Positions 46,616 through 59,349 are shown, counted from the stretch's first letter. The stretch is DNA of 64,000 nt from Hygrocybe punicea (GCA_963556145.1 OY744473.1:4154001-4218000); one strand, 5' to 3'. The notes: generated by a model not told the origin, from the sequence alone. Translations and numbers: made by a program.

Positions 46616-49600
46616 ATGAGTGCCCCAACGATAATACACCCCGAGGATCCCCGTCGTCCGTCTTCTCCTCGTTCTCTGCCTACTTCTTTCTGCTCTCCTA
46701 ACTGTTGTTGTCCCCTGTAGCCCATGCACAGTCTTCTTCTTCGCCGCTCAGTAATGACCCTGACACAGCCCATCATCAACCTTGGCTCTTCACCACAAAT
46801 ACCCCCTCCACTTCCTCACACAACGCCCGGAATTCCCAACCAATGATTGGGCCAACCTCGACTTTCTACGACCCCGAAAATGTTTCTCTCACCCAGGACT
46901 CCCATTCGCAAGATTATCAGTCCTGGTTGGAGTACAGCCACTCCCAGGAACACCAGCAACCGCAACAGCTGGCGAATTCATCAGCCTTTCACCCCCAGAT
47001 TCAAGTCCCCTCATTGATGCAGAATCAATACCATTTCGTCTCGCGCCAGTATACTCCACCTGTGTCCAACATCGGGCTCGAGCACTCCTCAGACTACACC
47101 GCCACTCCCATAAATTCGAATGTAAATGCCAGTTCCTTGCACGGCGCTGTACCATATCAACACTCGGAACTGTATTTCTACCCATCCAACGACATTGTCT
47201 CCGGTCACTCGCCATCTCAGTCCCAGTCCCAGTCCCGGTCCCACACGACATCTTACGATCGATATAATAATAGTCGCTCATCTAGTGACCCAACACCTTC
47301 AACGTCCTCATTATTCACCCCATCGCCATCCACGGGAGTATATTCCCCTTCCAACGTGCCTACTCCCAATTCCACAACCGGTCCCGCTTATGCACAGGGC
47401 TCGTCAACAAAGTCGAACACAACCTACTCCAACTCCCCTGATCTTCTCTCACTTCCTGCCTCTTACTCCCGCTCCCATTCACACTCCCTATCTCCGACTT
47501 CGTGGGCCGAGGAGAGCAAGTATAGCTCATCGGCTTCTGCATCTCACACCGGTCCGTCTCACCCGCCAAAGTCCGCCTCTACATCCACTACCACCACACG
47601 ACCCCCACCAAAATCGAGCGCGACCACTAAAAGAACAGCCAAGGCGCCTCAAACGTCTACCCCTCCGCAGAAAGGGAAAAGGAAACGACAGAAAAAAAAT
47701 GATACAGCCGATAGAGACAGCGAATCCGCAAGTGAGGACGAGCAAGACGGATTTGAGGGTGGTCTTTCCAGCGTGATAGGTGGAAGTGGAAGCATGGGTG
47801 GGCCAGATCCTGTTGTGCCCACACGACTGTGAGTCCTCCTCTTTCGATATTTCTGTCGTTCAGGCGGACGCTTTTATTTTTCCTTTCTGCATTTCTTGCT
47901 GCGTTGCTGATTTGCGTCCCTGATCTATATTTCTCTTCATTCAATTCCTGCAACTCCGAATATCCAACATTCCACACCGCAACTTCCAAACGCGCGAACA
48001 CTCCCTTCTGGCAAACACCCCCTTCTTCGGGACATGTGTCACGTATCTCTGACACCTGTAATTACTGGATCCGTCGGTCTCACCCCTTTTTTTGCTTTCA
48101 TGAAAATCATCCTCCGGCATTCTCCCCACCCTCCTGTCGGTGATTTCTTGCCCCCGACCTGGTGTGCCTACTTTTTTGCGTCATGTGCGTCTTCATATCT
48201 CCGTCTCGCGGCCCGCTGCTATCCATATACTGTCTATCCTTCGGTGTTGGTGGTGATCTCGTGTTCTTGATCTCTTGGCCCTGTTGTCTTTGACGCGCAA
48301 TCTTGCCCTACCACTGGTAACTGACTTGAACCTTGACTTGCACTACTTTAATTCGATTTTTGCGCTCGCTCACTCGCATCCACATCTTAGACAAGGCGCA
48401 TGTACGGTGTGCAAACGGTTGAAGGCATGTTCCCGTCTTATATTTTTCAAATTATGAAACATGCGCTCATCGATTTATTTTCTTTGTTATTTTTTTACCC
48501 TTTTCCCTCATCTCCGGCACTTTTGCTCCGGTGCCTTACATTTTGATCTCGTGACACCTTCACCCTCCCCTCGGTTCCTCGACTTTCCCTTGTCCTTTAC
48601 ACCGACCATCCGGGGTTATCTCTAATCTTGACGCGTTCCTTTCGTGGCGGTGGTGTGCGATCAAACCATTCGTGATGTCTGTCTGCCCGTGGAACATGGA
48701 AACGGATCTGGCCTCGGGCGTTATCCCACTGCTAACTGCGATGGATCTCATCTGCTTGGCCCCCATAGATGAAGTGTGATTTCCCCAAGGATGAAAATAC
48801 GTGTAAGCGATGCAAGACTGGTGGGCATGTTTGTGTGGTGGAGGGACGGAAACCCAGGACTGCACCCAAGTGAGTTCCCATGTTCCGGGCTTATTTTTTC
48901 TGTTACATTTTTTTTGTTGTCTTGCGTCCTTTTTCTCCGGAGCCGGACCAGAGTTGAGGCAACCTGCATAGAATCTTATTCGGGGCTCTGGTAAAAATGG
49001 TGGAGTTTGTCAGGCATGGTGGCGAAGGAGCATGAGGGTTGGGTTATATAACGTCCGGCTCGGGAGACTGACTATCTTGATCTCCCCGTTTCGTCTGTGT
49101 TCGCGTTCGGACTCGTCTTGTGTTGCGGTTTACTTCCAATGCCACCTCATTCTTCTTCTTCTTCCTCCTCCTCCTCCTCCTCCTCATCGTCTACGTCGTC
49201 TTCAACGGACTTACAATTTTCTTGCATTAGCAAACGGGAGTACCTCATGGCGCAGATCCGGCAGAAGGATACTATCATCGAGTCACTGCTCAAACAAGTT
49301 TGTACCCTTGTCTATACCTGTAGAATATCTCAACTCCTGACTCCCTTCTTCCCCTCACACAAACAAACAGCTACACAATCCGTATCTTGCAACACCTCTA
49401 TCCATTGCCTCCTACCGTATGGCTACGTCCCCATCGGACCAAAACAACCGCAACGTCATTGCCTGGCTCGATCGACTGCAATCCAGCGTCCGCACGGCAG
49501 GAGGCAAAGGTGGGCCGGGCGCTTTCAAGCCCGATTCACGGGTGCGCGGCGATGCGCACAATAACGACGACGATTCGGACGGCACATCAGAGCATCCTCA

Positions 49601-52600
49601 CAACCACTTCGGCTTTGGTGCGGACGACGGCAACGAGCTGTTGGACGGCGCAGACGAATCGGCGCAGGACCCGGATAAGCTGCAGTCGTTGCCGGATGCG
49701 GCGGTCCCGCTTGGGCTTATTGCCAACCTGTCGTTGTCGAACTCAAAGGCTAAGCATGGTGGAAGGAGCAAACCGAAACTAGACTTGGATACCGCGAGCT
49801 CGGATAATTTGGATGATGATAATGTGGTATGGTTAAAACTTTTAGTGCTCTGTGTGCGTGCATCGACTCATGCTTTGGGTTAGGGCGTTGCGAACGAGGC
49901 GTACTTCATGCCAGGTGAGTGATTCAGTGCAATTTTATGTAATGTTTGTGTCCTTATACTGATGGTGTGCGATAAAGGCCCTGCCTCTGATCTGACGATC
50001 CGAGCCTCGTTAATTGAGCAGCACAGTCCCCCTGATATCCTGGTACACGGTCTGGTCGTGGCAGCAGATGTAGACAAGTTGTTTGACATGTAGGCATTTT
50101 TTCTACGGTTTCCTGCTCTGCAGAACTTCTGGTTTTTTTGTTAATGATGTCATCATTGCAGATTTTACACACGCGTTAATGTGAGTGGGACTTTTTCGTT
50201 GATTTTGTACAACAACACCTTAACGCGGGTGGTCTCCATTAGCCATTTGTATCATTACTCGATCCTCAACTTCACACCCCTGCGTCTACATTCACGAGAT
50301 GCCCCTTCTTGTTCACCGTCAGTAAGTTGTCATTGCAGGATATTCACCATTGGCCATTATCAAGCTGATCACTCTGTTTCTTAGTCTGCGCAATATCTTC
50401 GAGGTACTACACCGAAAAGTCGGAGATCTACCCAATCGCCATGCATTTTGCCAAACACTCTGCTGCGAATGCACTGATTGATGGATGGAAATCTGTCGAG
50501 CTGTGTCAGGCGTACATTCTCATGAGTATATACGCTGTTCCAGCCAGGAAGTGGGAGGAGGATCGTAGTTGGCTTTACACTGGTCTTGCTATTCGGTACG
50601 TTTGCTTGTTGACTTGTACTACAACTCCATGGCTGTATGGGGCGCGAATCATTGATGTCACTTGCCCCACAGCATTGCGACGGATCTGAATCTGCACCAG
50701 GTGTCGACAACGAAGCCCCAAAATGAGAAGCAAGAGCGGGAAGTCTTGAACAAGACACGTGTGTGGATCATCTGTTTCAACCTGGATCGTTCGACGGCCA
50801 CACAGTTCGGCAAACCTGTGACGATCAAGGAGGATTAGTGAGTACTTATTTCTCAGTTTGGGAGCCGCAGGTCTCTCTGTGCGTATGTATTGATAACACG
50901 TGTCTGTGCTCAGCATCATCCGTAATTCGAAGGACTGGTACAAGAAATCTCAGTACAATCATCCGGTGCGTGTGGATTCCTGAATGTGTCGGTGGTGGGC
51001 TTGTGTTACTCACACGCGAACTTTGACATGTAGTATGATGTTCATATGTGTGCCTACGCCTCACTGCTCCGGATCGTTGCCCGGTTCCATGATGACATTT
51101 ACTCCGATCCTAATTCTACAACTGGTCTAAATAGGGTATGTTTTTACTTCTTTCTTTCTTTCTGTCGTTCGTGACTTTTTGTCCTCCTTCCTGATCTAAC
51201 CTTGCCTTGTGGCTTCTAGCAAGTCAACTTTCGTGCTGTGACCCTCATGCACGACGATCACCTATCGCGGTATCACGATGAGTGGGCGGAGATATTTGCG
51301 CGAGATTCAGATCCGAATGGTAGTTTTCCTCTTTTTTTTAAAGAAATTCACATGATGGATGGGACTTTGCAGATCGTGGGTCGGCTTTCCGCTGCACTCT
51401 ATTGCCGTTGTAGGTCATTTCCTTTTCTTTGCAATTAAATCAAGTTCTGATTTGTTTCTGGAAAGCCTCGTTGGATACTCTCGGCTGGTCATGTACTCCT
51501 TCGGCTTCCAACAGGCATTCCAGCGGGGTATTGAACCTGGCGACCATATATTGTTTACCAAGGTACGTGGTGTGACGCTCACTCACCTCGAACTGGTTAT
51601 TCAACCTTTGAGTAGTGTTTGGATGCTGCCAAGTCGGTCGTCAAGAATTTTGTCGAGACTCTTGCGCCGAGTGGCTACATGCGCTTTGCTCCTGATGGTA
51701 TGAAACCAGCGACTTGGTCGAAAGACGAACTGAATGTTGATGTCTTTCTTCTGCTCACACAGGTCACTTTATTTTTGCATCCTTTGCTTCTGCCTTCCTT
51801 CTCAAGGTATGTTAACAAGGAACGCTAAAAGACACATTTTTTGACGTTCCGATAAACCAAAGCTTCTTCGACCCGACTTCTCGAATCTGGTGACCAAACA
51901 TCAGGAGGGCGAAATCTTCGCCATCATTGGGAGGTTGATACAGACCTTGAGCTCACCGGAGATTGCGATTGATGATCGACACACGCCGAGGCTCTATGCT
52001 CGTTTTCTCGCTGGGCTGTTAACGCGCCATCGGCGTGATGGTGCGTCTGTCGGACGTCAACAACCACCACCGCCACCTCAAAATCCAATCTCGCGACCGT
52101 CCCAGGAAGACTATAGCGCACCGAACTCATCGAATTCAACATTTCCCGCTGGTCAACCACAAGGGGGAGGGGGATCGCAAACACAACTTCAACACGATGG
52201 CGGATATACGCCATCACTGTACAATGATAGCGAAACGTCGGACACGACCCTTTATCAAGTGGAGGCCACGTATCCTCTGAGTACCAGCCCGACCGATTTC
52301 CAGATGTCTAACGATCTGGGATTCATCAACAGCCTCTCTGAAGAGGACATGCTTGCTACAATGCAAGCGCTAAAGAACCCCGCGTTTTGGCAGAATATGA
52401 TGATGCCAGGGTAGGTGGACATGTATATTTATTGTTCGTTCTGCCCGACTGAGTTCAACTTGTTTGGTTTCATTTTCAAAATAGTTTCTCGTGGCCGGAG
52501 CCTCAGCCGCCCATGAAGAACGACGGATACAACATGAACAATAACAATAGGCCAGCTTTTTATAACTCGAACGTGAATATGATGGGGATGCACAATGGGT

Positions 52601-52638
52601 TTGGAGGATTCCTTGCACCCGAGGTGTCTCTCCGATAA
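46616..52638 (+). CDS. Zn2Cys6 fungal-specific transcription factor
   Basis: Exon 1 (46616-46655, start MSAPTIIHPEDP) joins exon 2 (46721-47828), a Ser/Gln/Pro-rich segment ending in a basic run (KGKRKRQKK). The Zn2Cys6 cluster is split over a 34-base exon (48391-48424, CTVCKRLK) and the exon from 48769 (MKCDFPKDENTCKRCKTGGHVC). A dimerisation-like helix (KREYLMAQIRQKDTIIESLLKQ) and the LHNPYLATPLSIASYR block follow. The fungal-specific domain then includes AISSRYYTEKSEIYPIAMHF, WEEDRSWLYTGLAIR and TRVWIICFNLDRSTA. The C-terminus is Gln/Pro/Asn-rich, ending at 52638. The two introns around the 34-base exon are long (562 and 344 bp), and the second has a GC donor. Targets are unknown. Confidence 0.9.
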
Positions 52639-54027
52639 TTTATCTATCCAAACACAGGTTAATGTCCTAATCATCCAACGGACCCCACCTTGGGAGGTTT
52701 TTTCATGTGTAGTTTTTTTCCTTGTCTTTTTTTTTCCTTTTCATTTTTCATGTTTTTTTTCATATCCCTTTTCTCGCAAACGCTCTTTCGTTCTAAATTA
52801 TTAATGCTTGCTCGCCATACATACTAATATATGATCACTTAGTACTTGGTCTTGTTCTCGCGCATGTAGTACCATCATCATTTTGCCAATCCCCTTCCCC
52901 TTGCTTTCGAGTTTCGGACTTTGACTGTTGTATTTTCCGTGTGTTCAACCTTGGTTAATTCCAAGACCTGACTGGGTCGAGATTTTCTGAACTGAGCAGA
53001 GAAAATTTATGATACACGTCCGCGAGGAATTGAAATTCAGAGATTACCTCAACAATCGTCACGGTCGGGACTCCGTCTCTCGGCGACGCCACCTGCGCTT
53101 CGACGCTGACCTCAGAGGTAAAAGTGGATGCAGCGTTCTTCCTCTACCATCTTCTCCTAACTCACGAGTACTACCTTGTACGTCTTTGCTGCCAGAATTA
53201 CGATACAAAGCTGATTTGTGTGGAACCCAACACCTGACCCATCATCGATCATCAATCCACCCGACCCCACAATCACGCTTCAATTAACACTGTGATTACC
53301 CTTTCTCGCGATCGTGAAGCAAAGGAGGGACGCAAATTCGTCGCTCAAACGGTTGGTGCGTTTCGTGACCTCTCCTGTCGCTGTCCATTGCTCATAATCT
53401 GTATACAGGTCGAAATTCGTGATGCATCGAAATTCGTGATGTTCCTGTGATACCTGTATGCCCTGGCCTGGACAAAATCTGGCATGAAGAATGGTCGGAA
53501 AGAAGACCAGGACCCACTTATCCCGAACCCGGAACCCCGCTTCTGCAATCTGATGCTCGCTGTTATGCCGGCTCTTTATGCGAGTGGTACCGCAGAGGTC
53601 TTGGATCAGCTCAGGGTAGATGATGAGTATTCCAGGGAAGATGGGGTCGAAGATGGGCACATCAGAACGCTTCGATGACCTCCTCAAGACCAAACTCAGT
53701 TATCTCGAAATGCCCCACTCTGTTCTCGAACCTTTGATATAAAAGTGAGAACGAGCATGCGAAACCGGTGCCGGGTGGCCAGGGGCAAAAGGTCATAGTG
53801 TCGACGAAATGGTGTTGACGAAATGGGGATTTTTTTGGAGGATCAGTGTCGCATTGGAGATCCCGACAGGGATTGGGTTAGATCTAGGTGGACGGGTTAT
53901 CCTGGTACCGCCGAAGATCAGACTACAGCTATCATTGCATTGCCTAGGTTGCAAAATACTCCCTCAAGCATCGAGGAGAGTTCAAATTTATTACAGCCGG
54001 CACATTGTACTTCACGACGAACAAAAT
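52639..54027. other. 1.4 kb without a convincing gene
   Basis: The first part is a T-rich 3' flank of the transcription factor. A minus-strand ORF at 53280-53693 (137 codons) has no start in good context and no recognised domain; it may be a relic. Confidence 0.3.
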
Positions 54028-54859
54028 TTACTTGGACTTCATCGATTCGATCCGCGCAGCGTGTATACGTTTCCGCATATCGAACAATATGGGGCCTCCA
54101 AAAAGCATGGTGGCGATAACGTATGCGGCCTGACAAAAAGAATCAATGAAACAAAAAGGAATTGGATTGGGAAATAAAAGTCTTACGCCGGTGATAAATC
54201 CGGTGCGGTGCCTCCTGCACAACATGTAGACATAGATACTTTCAAGCGGGTGTGTTAGGAAGACTAAACCCCAGGATATTTTTAATCCAAGTTCTCCGAC
54301 GAAGGAGAAGATGAAGTCGGCCAGATGGAAAAGAGGTGACGTGCTCCCTCTTGGGGAAAAGGTGCAATAACACAACAGCAACATTAAACCGCCTATCCAT
54401 GCGGTGGTCAGAGGCAAACGGAACGAACTTATTTGTGGGACGCGTATCTGAAGTTCGGGAACAAGTTTGAGAATATGTACTTGGTAGTTAAGGCATGATA
54501 TACAAACCGTGTTGAGTTTTCCTTCTGCTTCTGATTTCATCGCAAGAAGACGAGGCTTGACCTCTTCATATCCGGATAATGGAGGTTCAAACGGTATTCG
54601 GACGACTTTTTGGGAGCTTCCACCCTTCAACTTGCAAGTCAAGGTCATACTCTGAAAAAGTGGAATGTGTTCGACTACCACTTCGGATGCACAGCAACTG
54701 GCGTACAGTACTTACCGTGGAGTCGATGGCAGTCATTTCAGCATCCGTAATTTCCTCCTTGACCTGTCCGTACCACTTGGCATATGCTACGAGCGTGTCT
54801 GGATGATTCCTCATGTACAATCGTAAAAAGCCGGATTTACTGGCGACTGGATCAGACAT
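54028..54859 (-). CDS. DUF2470/DUF4499-type membrane protein, copy A
   Basis: Four exons (start MSDPVASKSGFLRLYM) give ~215 residues. The N-terminal domain (HPDTLVAYAKWYGQVKEEITDAEMTAIDS, then MTLTCKLKGG, then PPLSGYEEVKPRLLAMKSEA) matches the DUF2470 fold related to haem-utilisation proteins. The C-terminal half has three to four membrane helices (AWIGGLMLLLCYCTF; LKISWGLVFLTHPLESIYVYMLC; TGFITGAAYVIATMLFGGPI) like the DUF4499/TMEM254 family, and ends KRIHAARIESMKSK. The combination is common in fungi; its biochemical role is unknown. Copy B lies next to it on the same strand. Confidence 0.85.
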
Positions 54860-55037
54860 CTTGCGCCAAACTAGTCAAGGAAAGCAAAGTGGTTTGTAGG
54901 GTGCAGCGTCTCCAATTTAAACTTTTATATGGACTGATCTGAGTTTCAACCACTCGCGCCGACACCGGCGGATAAGGACTTAGTGAAAATTGCGAGCACG
55001 AGTGCCACACAGGAATTCATATCGTGACGAAACCGAA
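54860..55037. promoter_or_regulatory. spacer between the two paralogues
   Basis: Holds the promoter of copy A and the 3' end of copy B; no motif assigned. Confidence 0.35.
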
Positions 55038-55841
55038 CTACCTGATCTTCATCGTTTCATCCCTGAGGCGTTTCCGCAAGTCGACCACCACAGGAATTCC
55101 AAACATTAAGGTGGTCATAACGTATGCAGCCTGGAAAAGATATGTGGGTGATGGACAAGCGAGAGGTCATGGAACAAATCTTACTCCAATAACAAATCCG
55201 GTGCAGTGCTGTCTGGTCAACGTGTAGTAGACATAGATACTCTCAAGCGAGTGTGCCACGAAAAGTGAACCCCAGATCATTTTCAGTGCGAAGTCTCCTC
55301 CTATTGCGGACAAGATAAGGTCGGCCGGCAAGAAAAGAGGCGATGGGCTGCCTCTCGGGGAGAAGGTGCAATAGCACAACAGTAAAATGAATAGCCCTGT
55401 CGGCGCTACGTCAGACGGCAAACGGAAAGAGGATATTCGCGGAACATGGGCCTGAAGACCACAAGTGAGCTTCAGATTGGGAGCAATGCATAAGACACCA
55501 ACCTCCTTCAGTTTTTCATCCGCTTCCGATTTCATGGCGAGCAGACGCGGCTTCACTTCCTCATATCCGGATAATGGAGGTTCTATTAAGATTCGAACAA
55601 CTTTTTCGAGGCCACCCTTCAGCTTGCAAGTCAAGGTCATGCTCTGGAACATGAAATCAGCTTCCAAATTCTCTTGCCCCCACCACGTTTGACGTGCCTT
55701 GGAGTCAATTGCAGTCATTTCGGCACTAGTGATGGTTTCCTTGAGCTGTCCATACCACCTGGCGTAAGCTACAAGCGTGTCGGGATGATTCGACATGTAG
55801 GATTGCAAAAAACCAGATTTCTCTGCGACAGGATCGGACAT
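55038..55841 (-). CDS. DUF2470/DUF4499-type membrane protein, copy B
   Basis: A tandem paralogue of the gene at 54028-54859, with the same order of blocks (MSDPVAEKSGFLQSYM; HPDTLVAYARWYGQL; MTLTCKLKGG; PPLSGYEEVKPRLLAMKSEA; FSPRGSPSPLFLPADL; GFVIG-AAYVMTTLMFGIPV) and the same three intron positions. Intron 1 (55644-55697, 54 bp) has a GC donor where copy A has GTAAGT. Introns 1 and 2 (54 and 51 bp) are both multiples of three without stops, so retention would only insert residues. The last exon ends at 55038 with TAG. About 180 bp separate the two copies. Confidence 0.85.
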
Positions 55842-56096
55842 TTTCAGTTAGAGGGACCACAGGCAGATGGTGGCTTTGCAAGGACTGTTTTCGAGCTGGT
55901 GACCTGGCAAGCTATGTAGAGGAGACGTGTCACAGATTCTCTCATGTTTGTGCCAGAACATCCGAGATCAGGTTCGTCGATTCTGCCAGCTGCCAGAGTC
56001 CCACGTCGTGCAGGCCGCCAACCCTGTCGGAGGGCCAACATGGCCAGTTGATTAGATAAACGAAACCACATTCGTCACTGGCAATCGTACTTACTC
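55842..56096. promoter_or_regulatory. divergent promoter of copy B and the carrier gene
   Basis: 255 bp between two divergent start codons. No clear core element was recognised. Confidence 0.4.
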
Positions 56097-57531
56097 ATGG
56101 CGACAATCTCTGCGGGTTCAGTCGCCCCACCAGGAAGCGACGCGGCTGACGAACAGCAGCCTTTGTTGCAATCATCGAAACCCACGGTTCATTCCGAAGC
56201 GGTCCTGGACATCCCGGAAACAGAGAACTTGGTTCTTTTGCAAGCTACAGATTCCAAACTGGTGCTGGGTCCATGGAATATAGCCTTTTACGTTTTCTCA
56301 GCACTGTCGTGCACATTTTTGCTCGCAATCATCATCAAAGGGGTTCTTGATTCCGAAGATGTGGATGTACAGTCACCGATTTGTTCCAGGTCACTTCCAG
56401 GTCATAACCATTTTTACAGTTCGATCTCGGAAAAGCCCTGAAAAGTGCTTTGGGCGGAGGATTGAGCGGTGCTGCGGGTATGTGGGTCTATCTCGTCGAT
56501 GCAACCCAGTTAAATACTATTAAATTCCAGCGATGGTTTTACAAGTCTTAATTCTCATGGTACGAATCTCTCTGCCAATTCATATCACTGCCATTTGAAC
56601 GGAATCTCTAGCCACTTCGCACAGTGATGAATTATCAGTATCGCTATGGAACTACGACTTCGCAAGCCATCCGTATTCTGTACGCCGATGGTGGCTGGAC
56701 GCGCTACTACCAAGGCCTGTCGGCTGCATTGATCCAAGCTCCAGTATCCCGTTTCGGCGACACGGCCGCCAATGCTGGAATATTAGCATTCCTGCAATCG
56801 AATTCATTCATGAAGAAGCTACCAACGTTCATCAAAACCGTGTTCGCCTCCGTGGCTGCTGCGGCATTCAGAATTATCCTGACTCCCATAGATACGGTGA
56901 AGACAACGTTGCAAACTCAAGGCAGGCGCGGTTTAGGAATTTTGAGAGCAAGGGTATGTGTTTGATCCTGCAGCCACATTGACGATGAATCGTTGGTTGT
57001 CATCAGATCAAAGTGTATGGCATTGGCTCAATGTGGTATGGTGCTCTCGCCACTGCTGCAGCAACGTTTGTCGGGCATTATCCTGTCAGGCACCTCATAT
57101 TTGCACCGAAACAGACCAACTAATTTCGTGCTATTTCTGGCTCACAGTGGTTTGTCACTTACAACACACTCTCTGAAAATCTTCCTTTGCCACAAACACT
57201 CGTCCAAAAACTCCTCCGCCAAGCATTCATAGGGTTTACTGCGTCCGTTGTTTCGGACACCATCTCAAACTCGCTCCGCGTCGTGAAGACCTATCGCCAG
57301 GTTAACGAGACGCGGATCGGGTACCTTGAGGCAGCCAGGGACGTAGTAAGAGTGGACGGCGTGTTGGGCTTGCTAGGACGGGGACTTAAAACTCGAATCA
57401 TTGCGAATGGGTTCCAGGGTCTCTTGTTCAGCGTGTTGTGGAAGCTTTTCCAAGATATGTTCGTGTGTTTCGATATTAGCCATCGCAAATCATTGTGTTG
57501 ACATCATTTTAGGTGGGATGAGAGGACTTAG
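56097..57531 (+). CDS. mitochondrial-carrier-like membrane protein
   Basis: Several exons join in frame. A ~75-residue soluble N-terminus (LLQSSKPTVHSEAVLDIPET) leads to a first helix (PWNIAFYVFSALSCTFLLAIIIKG). The body follows: PLRTVMNYQYRYGTTTSQAIRILYADGG, YYQGLSAALIQAPVSRFGD, a second carrier repeat with PIDTVKTTLQTQG, FVGHYPWFVTYNTL, and a third with SNSLRVVKTYRQ and GLGTR-like GRGLKTRIIANG. These match mitochondrial carrier repeats (P-x-[DE]-x-x-[KR]), although the first and third signatures are degenerate. Related fungal proteins are annotated as mitochondrial carriers of unknown substrate. The end is either FQDMFVCFDISH... or, if a GTTCGT intron is used, DMWDERT with stop at 57531. 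Confidence 0.75.
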
Positions 57532-57881
57532 ATATGATTGTACTTGTGACTGTTCTCGTGAGGGTTGAAGCTTTGAAGTTTCAGGCTCACCTCGACCTCA
57601 CGTGAAACCAAGCGAATTAGCTTGCCATTACCCCCCAATATGGCAAGCTAATTAGCTAGACTGGTAACCTGCCCCTTTGTGAGAGCAAGGCCAAATCCTC
57701 GACTCTGGGACTGGCCGATCTGAGTTTAAATTTGGTGGACGCGCGAAATCTCTCCCGAAAGAGAGTTGTTTGGTTCTGCCGTACCGTGCCGATTATCTTT
57801 TTGAGCGGTGATTGAAAATAATTATTGCTGTTTGCAGTTATTTTGGCACATGTGTTAAGACAAAGCGAGGTATGAGTGTGA
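57532..57881. other. 3' flank, no gene
   Basis: Contains the hairpin at 57615-57653. A minus-strand ORF (57656-57889) shows nothing recognisable. Confidence 0.35.
57615..57653. repeat. perfect 14-bp inverted repeat
   Basis: AATTAGCTTGCCAT and ATGGCAAGCTAATT form a perfect 14-bp stem around an 11-base loop. Possibly a relic of a small element. Confidence 0.8.
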
Positions 57882-57883
57882 TA

Positions 57884-59349
57884 TGGCAATCGAGAGTGAT
57901 CAGCTCAAAACTCAAAATTCCGGAGTCATACTGACATTGAAATAAGGCAAAACCCAAAAGTAAAAATCAAGAATACATTTATTGTGTGACACAATTCCAA
58001 AGGCTTATTTTAGATGTCGAAAAATGTGTTGAGCGTGATATCCTATTGATGAGGTCATAAAGCTATGGATTATTATAAGAATATCTATCTATGGAATACA
58101 CATAAGCAATAAAGAGTAGGGGGTGGGCAAAACTAGTGAGGGAGGAGTGGGAGGGGACAGGGAGAGGGTGGGAGGCAGTGCAGGAGGGTGGGGGTAGGCT
58201 GGGGAGGTCGGAAGAGGCTGGGAAAGGGCAGGGGAAGGACGGAGAGGGTGGGGAGGGAAGGGGGATGTGGGAGAGGGCAGGAGAGAGCAGGAGGCAGTGG
58301 GAGAGGACTGGAGAGGGCCGGAGAGGCTGGAGAGGGCAGTAAGCCATGCAGGAGCTGCACAGGAGGCAGGAGAGCGTGGGAGAGGGCAGTTGATGCCATG
58401 GCGCTAGAGGGTGGTGCTGGAAAGGGTCGGAGATTGTGATCTAGCAGAAGAATTGGTTAGTAACTGATAGTAAAATGAGTTACTTGCCTGCCCATGCGCA
58501 GCCTGCTTGTCATCGATGATGATGGTGCTGGCAACAATGTGGAATTCGGAAGTTGCTGGGTTCCGGAAAGTTCGAGGTGCAATCCGGTGACTTCCGAGTT
58601 GTTTTCCTTGCTCAACATTTTCAACCTTGATGTTTTCAACATTGAGCAGATACCCTCGTCGTTGCTGATGCCTGGGAGTGGATGCACAGTGCATTTCCAG
58701 TGACTAGGTGAGGAAAATTCAGTTCTTGATATAGCTTGATACCATCTAATTCATCTGCTAGATTGTTGATGCTAGAAAAATGCCCCAGCGCTGTCAACCA
58801 CCCCCCATCCCTCTTCTGCTCTCTCTGTCCCTCCTCTGCCCCCTCCCACCCTCTCCTTCCCTCCCTGCCCTCTCCAGCCTCTCCCAGCCTCTTCCAACCT
58901 CTCCCACTGCCTCCTGCCCTCTCCTGCCCTCTCCCACATCCCCCTTCCCTCCCCACCCTCTCCGTCCTTCCCCTTCCCTCCCCACCCTCTCCGTCCTTCC
59001 CCTGCCCTTTCCCAGTCTCTTCCGACCTCCCCAGCCTACCCCCACCCTCCTGCACTGCTTCCCGCCCTCTCCCTGTCCCCTCCAACTCCTCCCTCACTAG
59101 TTTTGCCCACCCCCTACTCTTTATTGCTTATGTGTATTCCATAGATAGATATTCTTATAATAATCCATAGCTTTATGACCTCATCAATAGGATATCACGC
59201 TCAACACATTTTTCGACATCTAAAATAAGCCTTTGGAATTGTGTCACACAATAAATGTATTCTTGATTTTTACTTTTGGGTTTTGCCTTATTTCAATGTG
59301 AGTATGACTCTGGAATTTTGAGTTTTGAGCTGATCACTCTCGATTGCCA
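57884..59349. mobile_element. 1.47-kb element with long inverted repeats, TA-flanked
   Basis: The ends TGGCAATCGAGAGTGATCAG and its inverse are flanked by TA on both sides. The first ~260 bp of each arm differ by only about two bases, and similarity continues into a GGGAGG/CCCTCC-rich tract, giving arms of roughly 500 bp. The ~350-bp unique centre (58440-58790) encodes no recognisable transposase. TA target duplication and terminal repeats fit a Tc1/mariner-like or similar non-autonomous element. High arm identity suggests recent activity or conversion between the arms. Confidence 0.75.

Noticed and set aside
53280..53693. 137-codon minus-strand ORF as a gene
   Set aside because: No ATG in good context, no domain, no plausible neighbouring exons; left as unassigned sequence.
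58636..59170. Long Gly/Glu/Arg- or Pro/Ser-rich ORFs at 58.1-59.2 kb
   Set aside because: Produced by the GGGAGG/CCCTCC tracts in the inverted arms; present on both strands and both arms.
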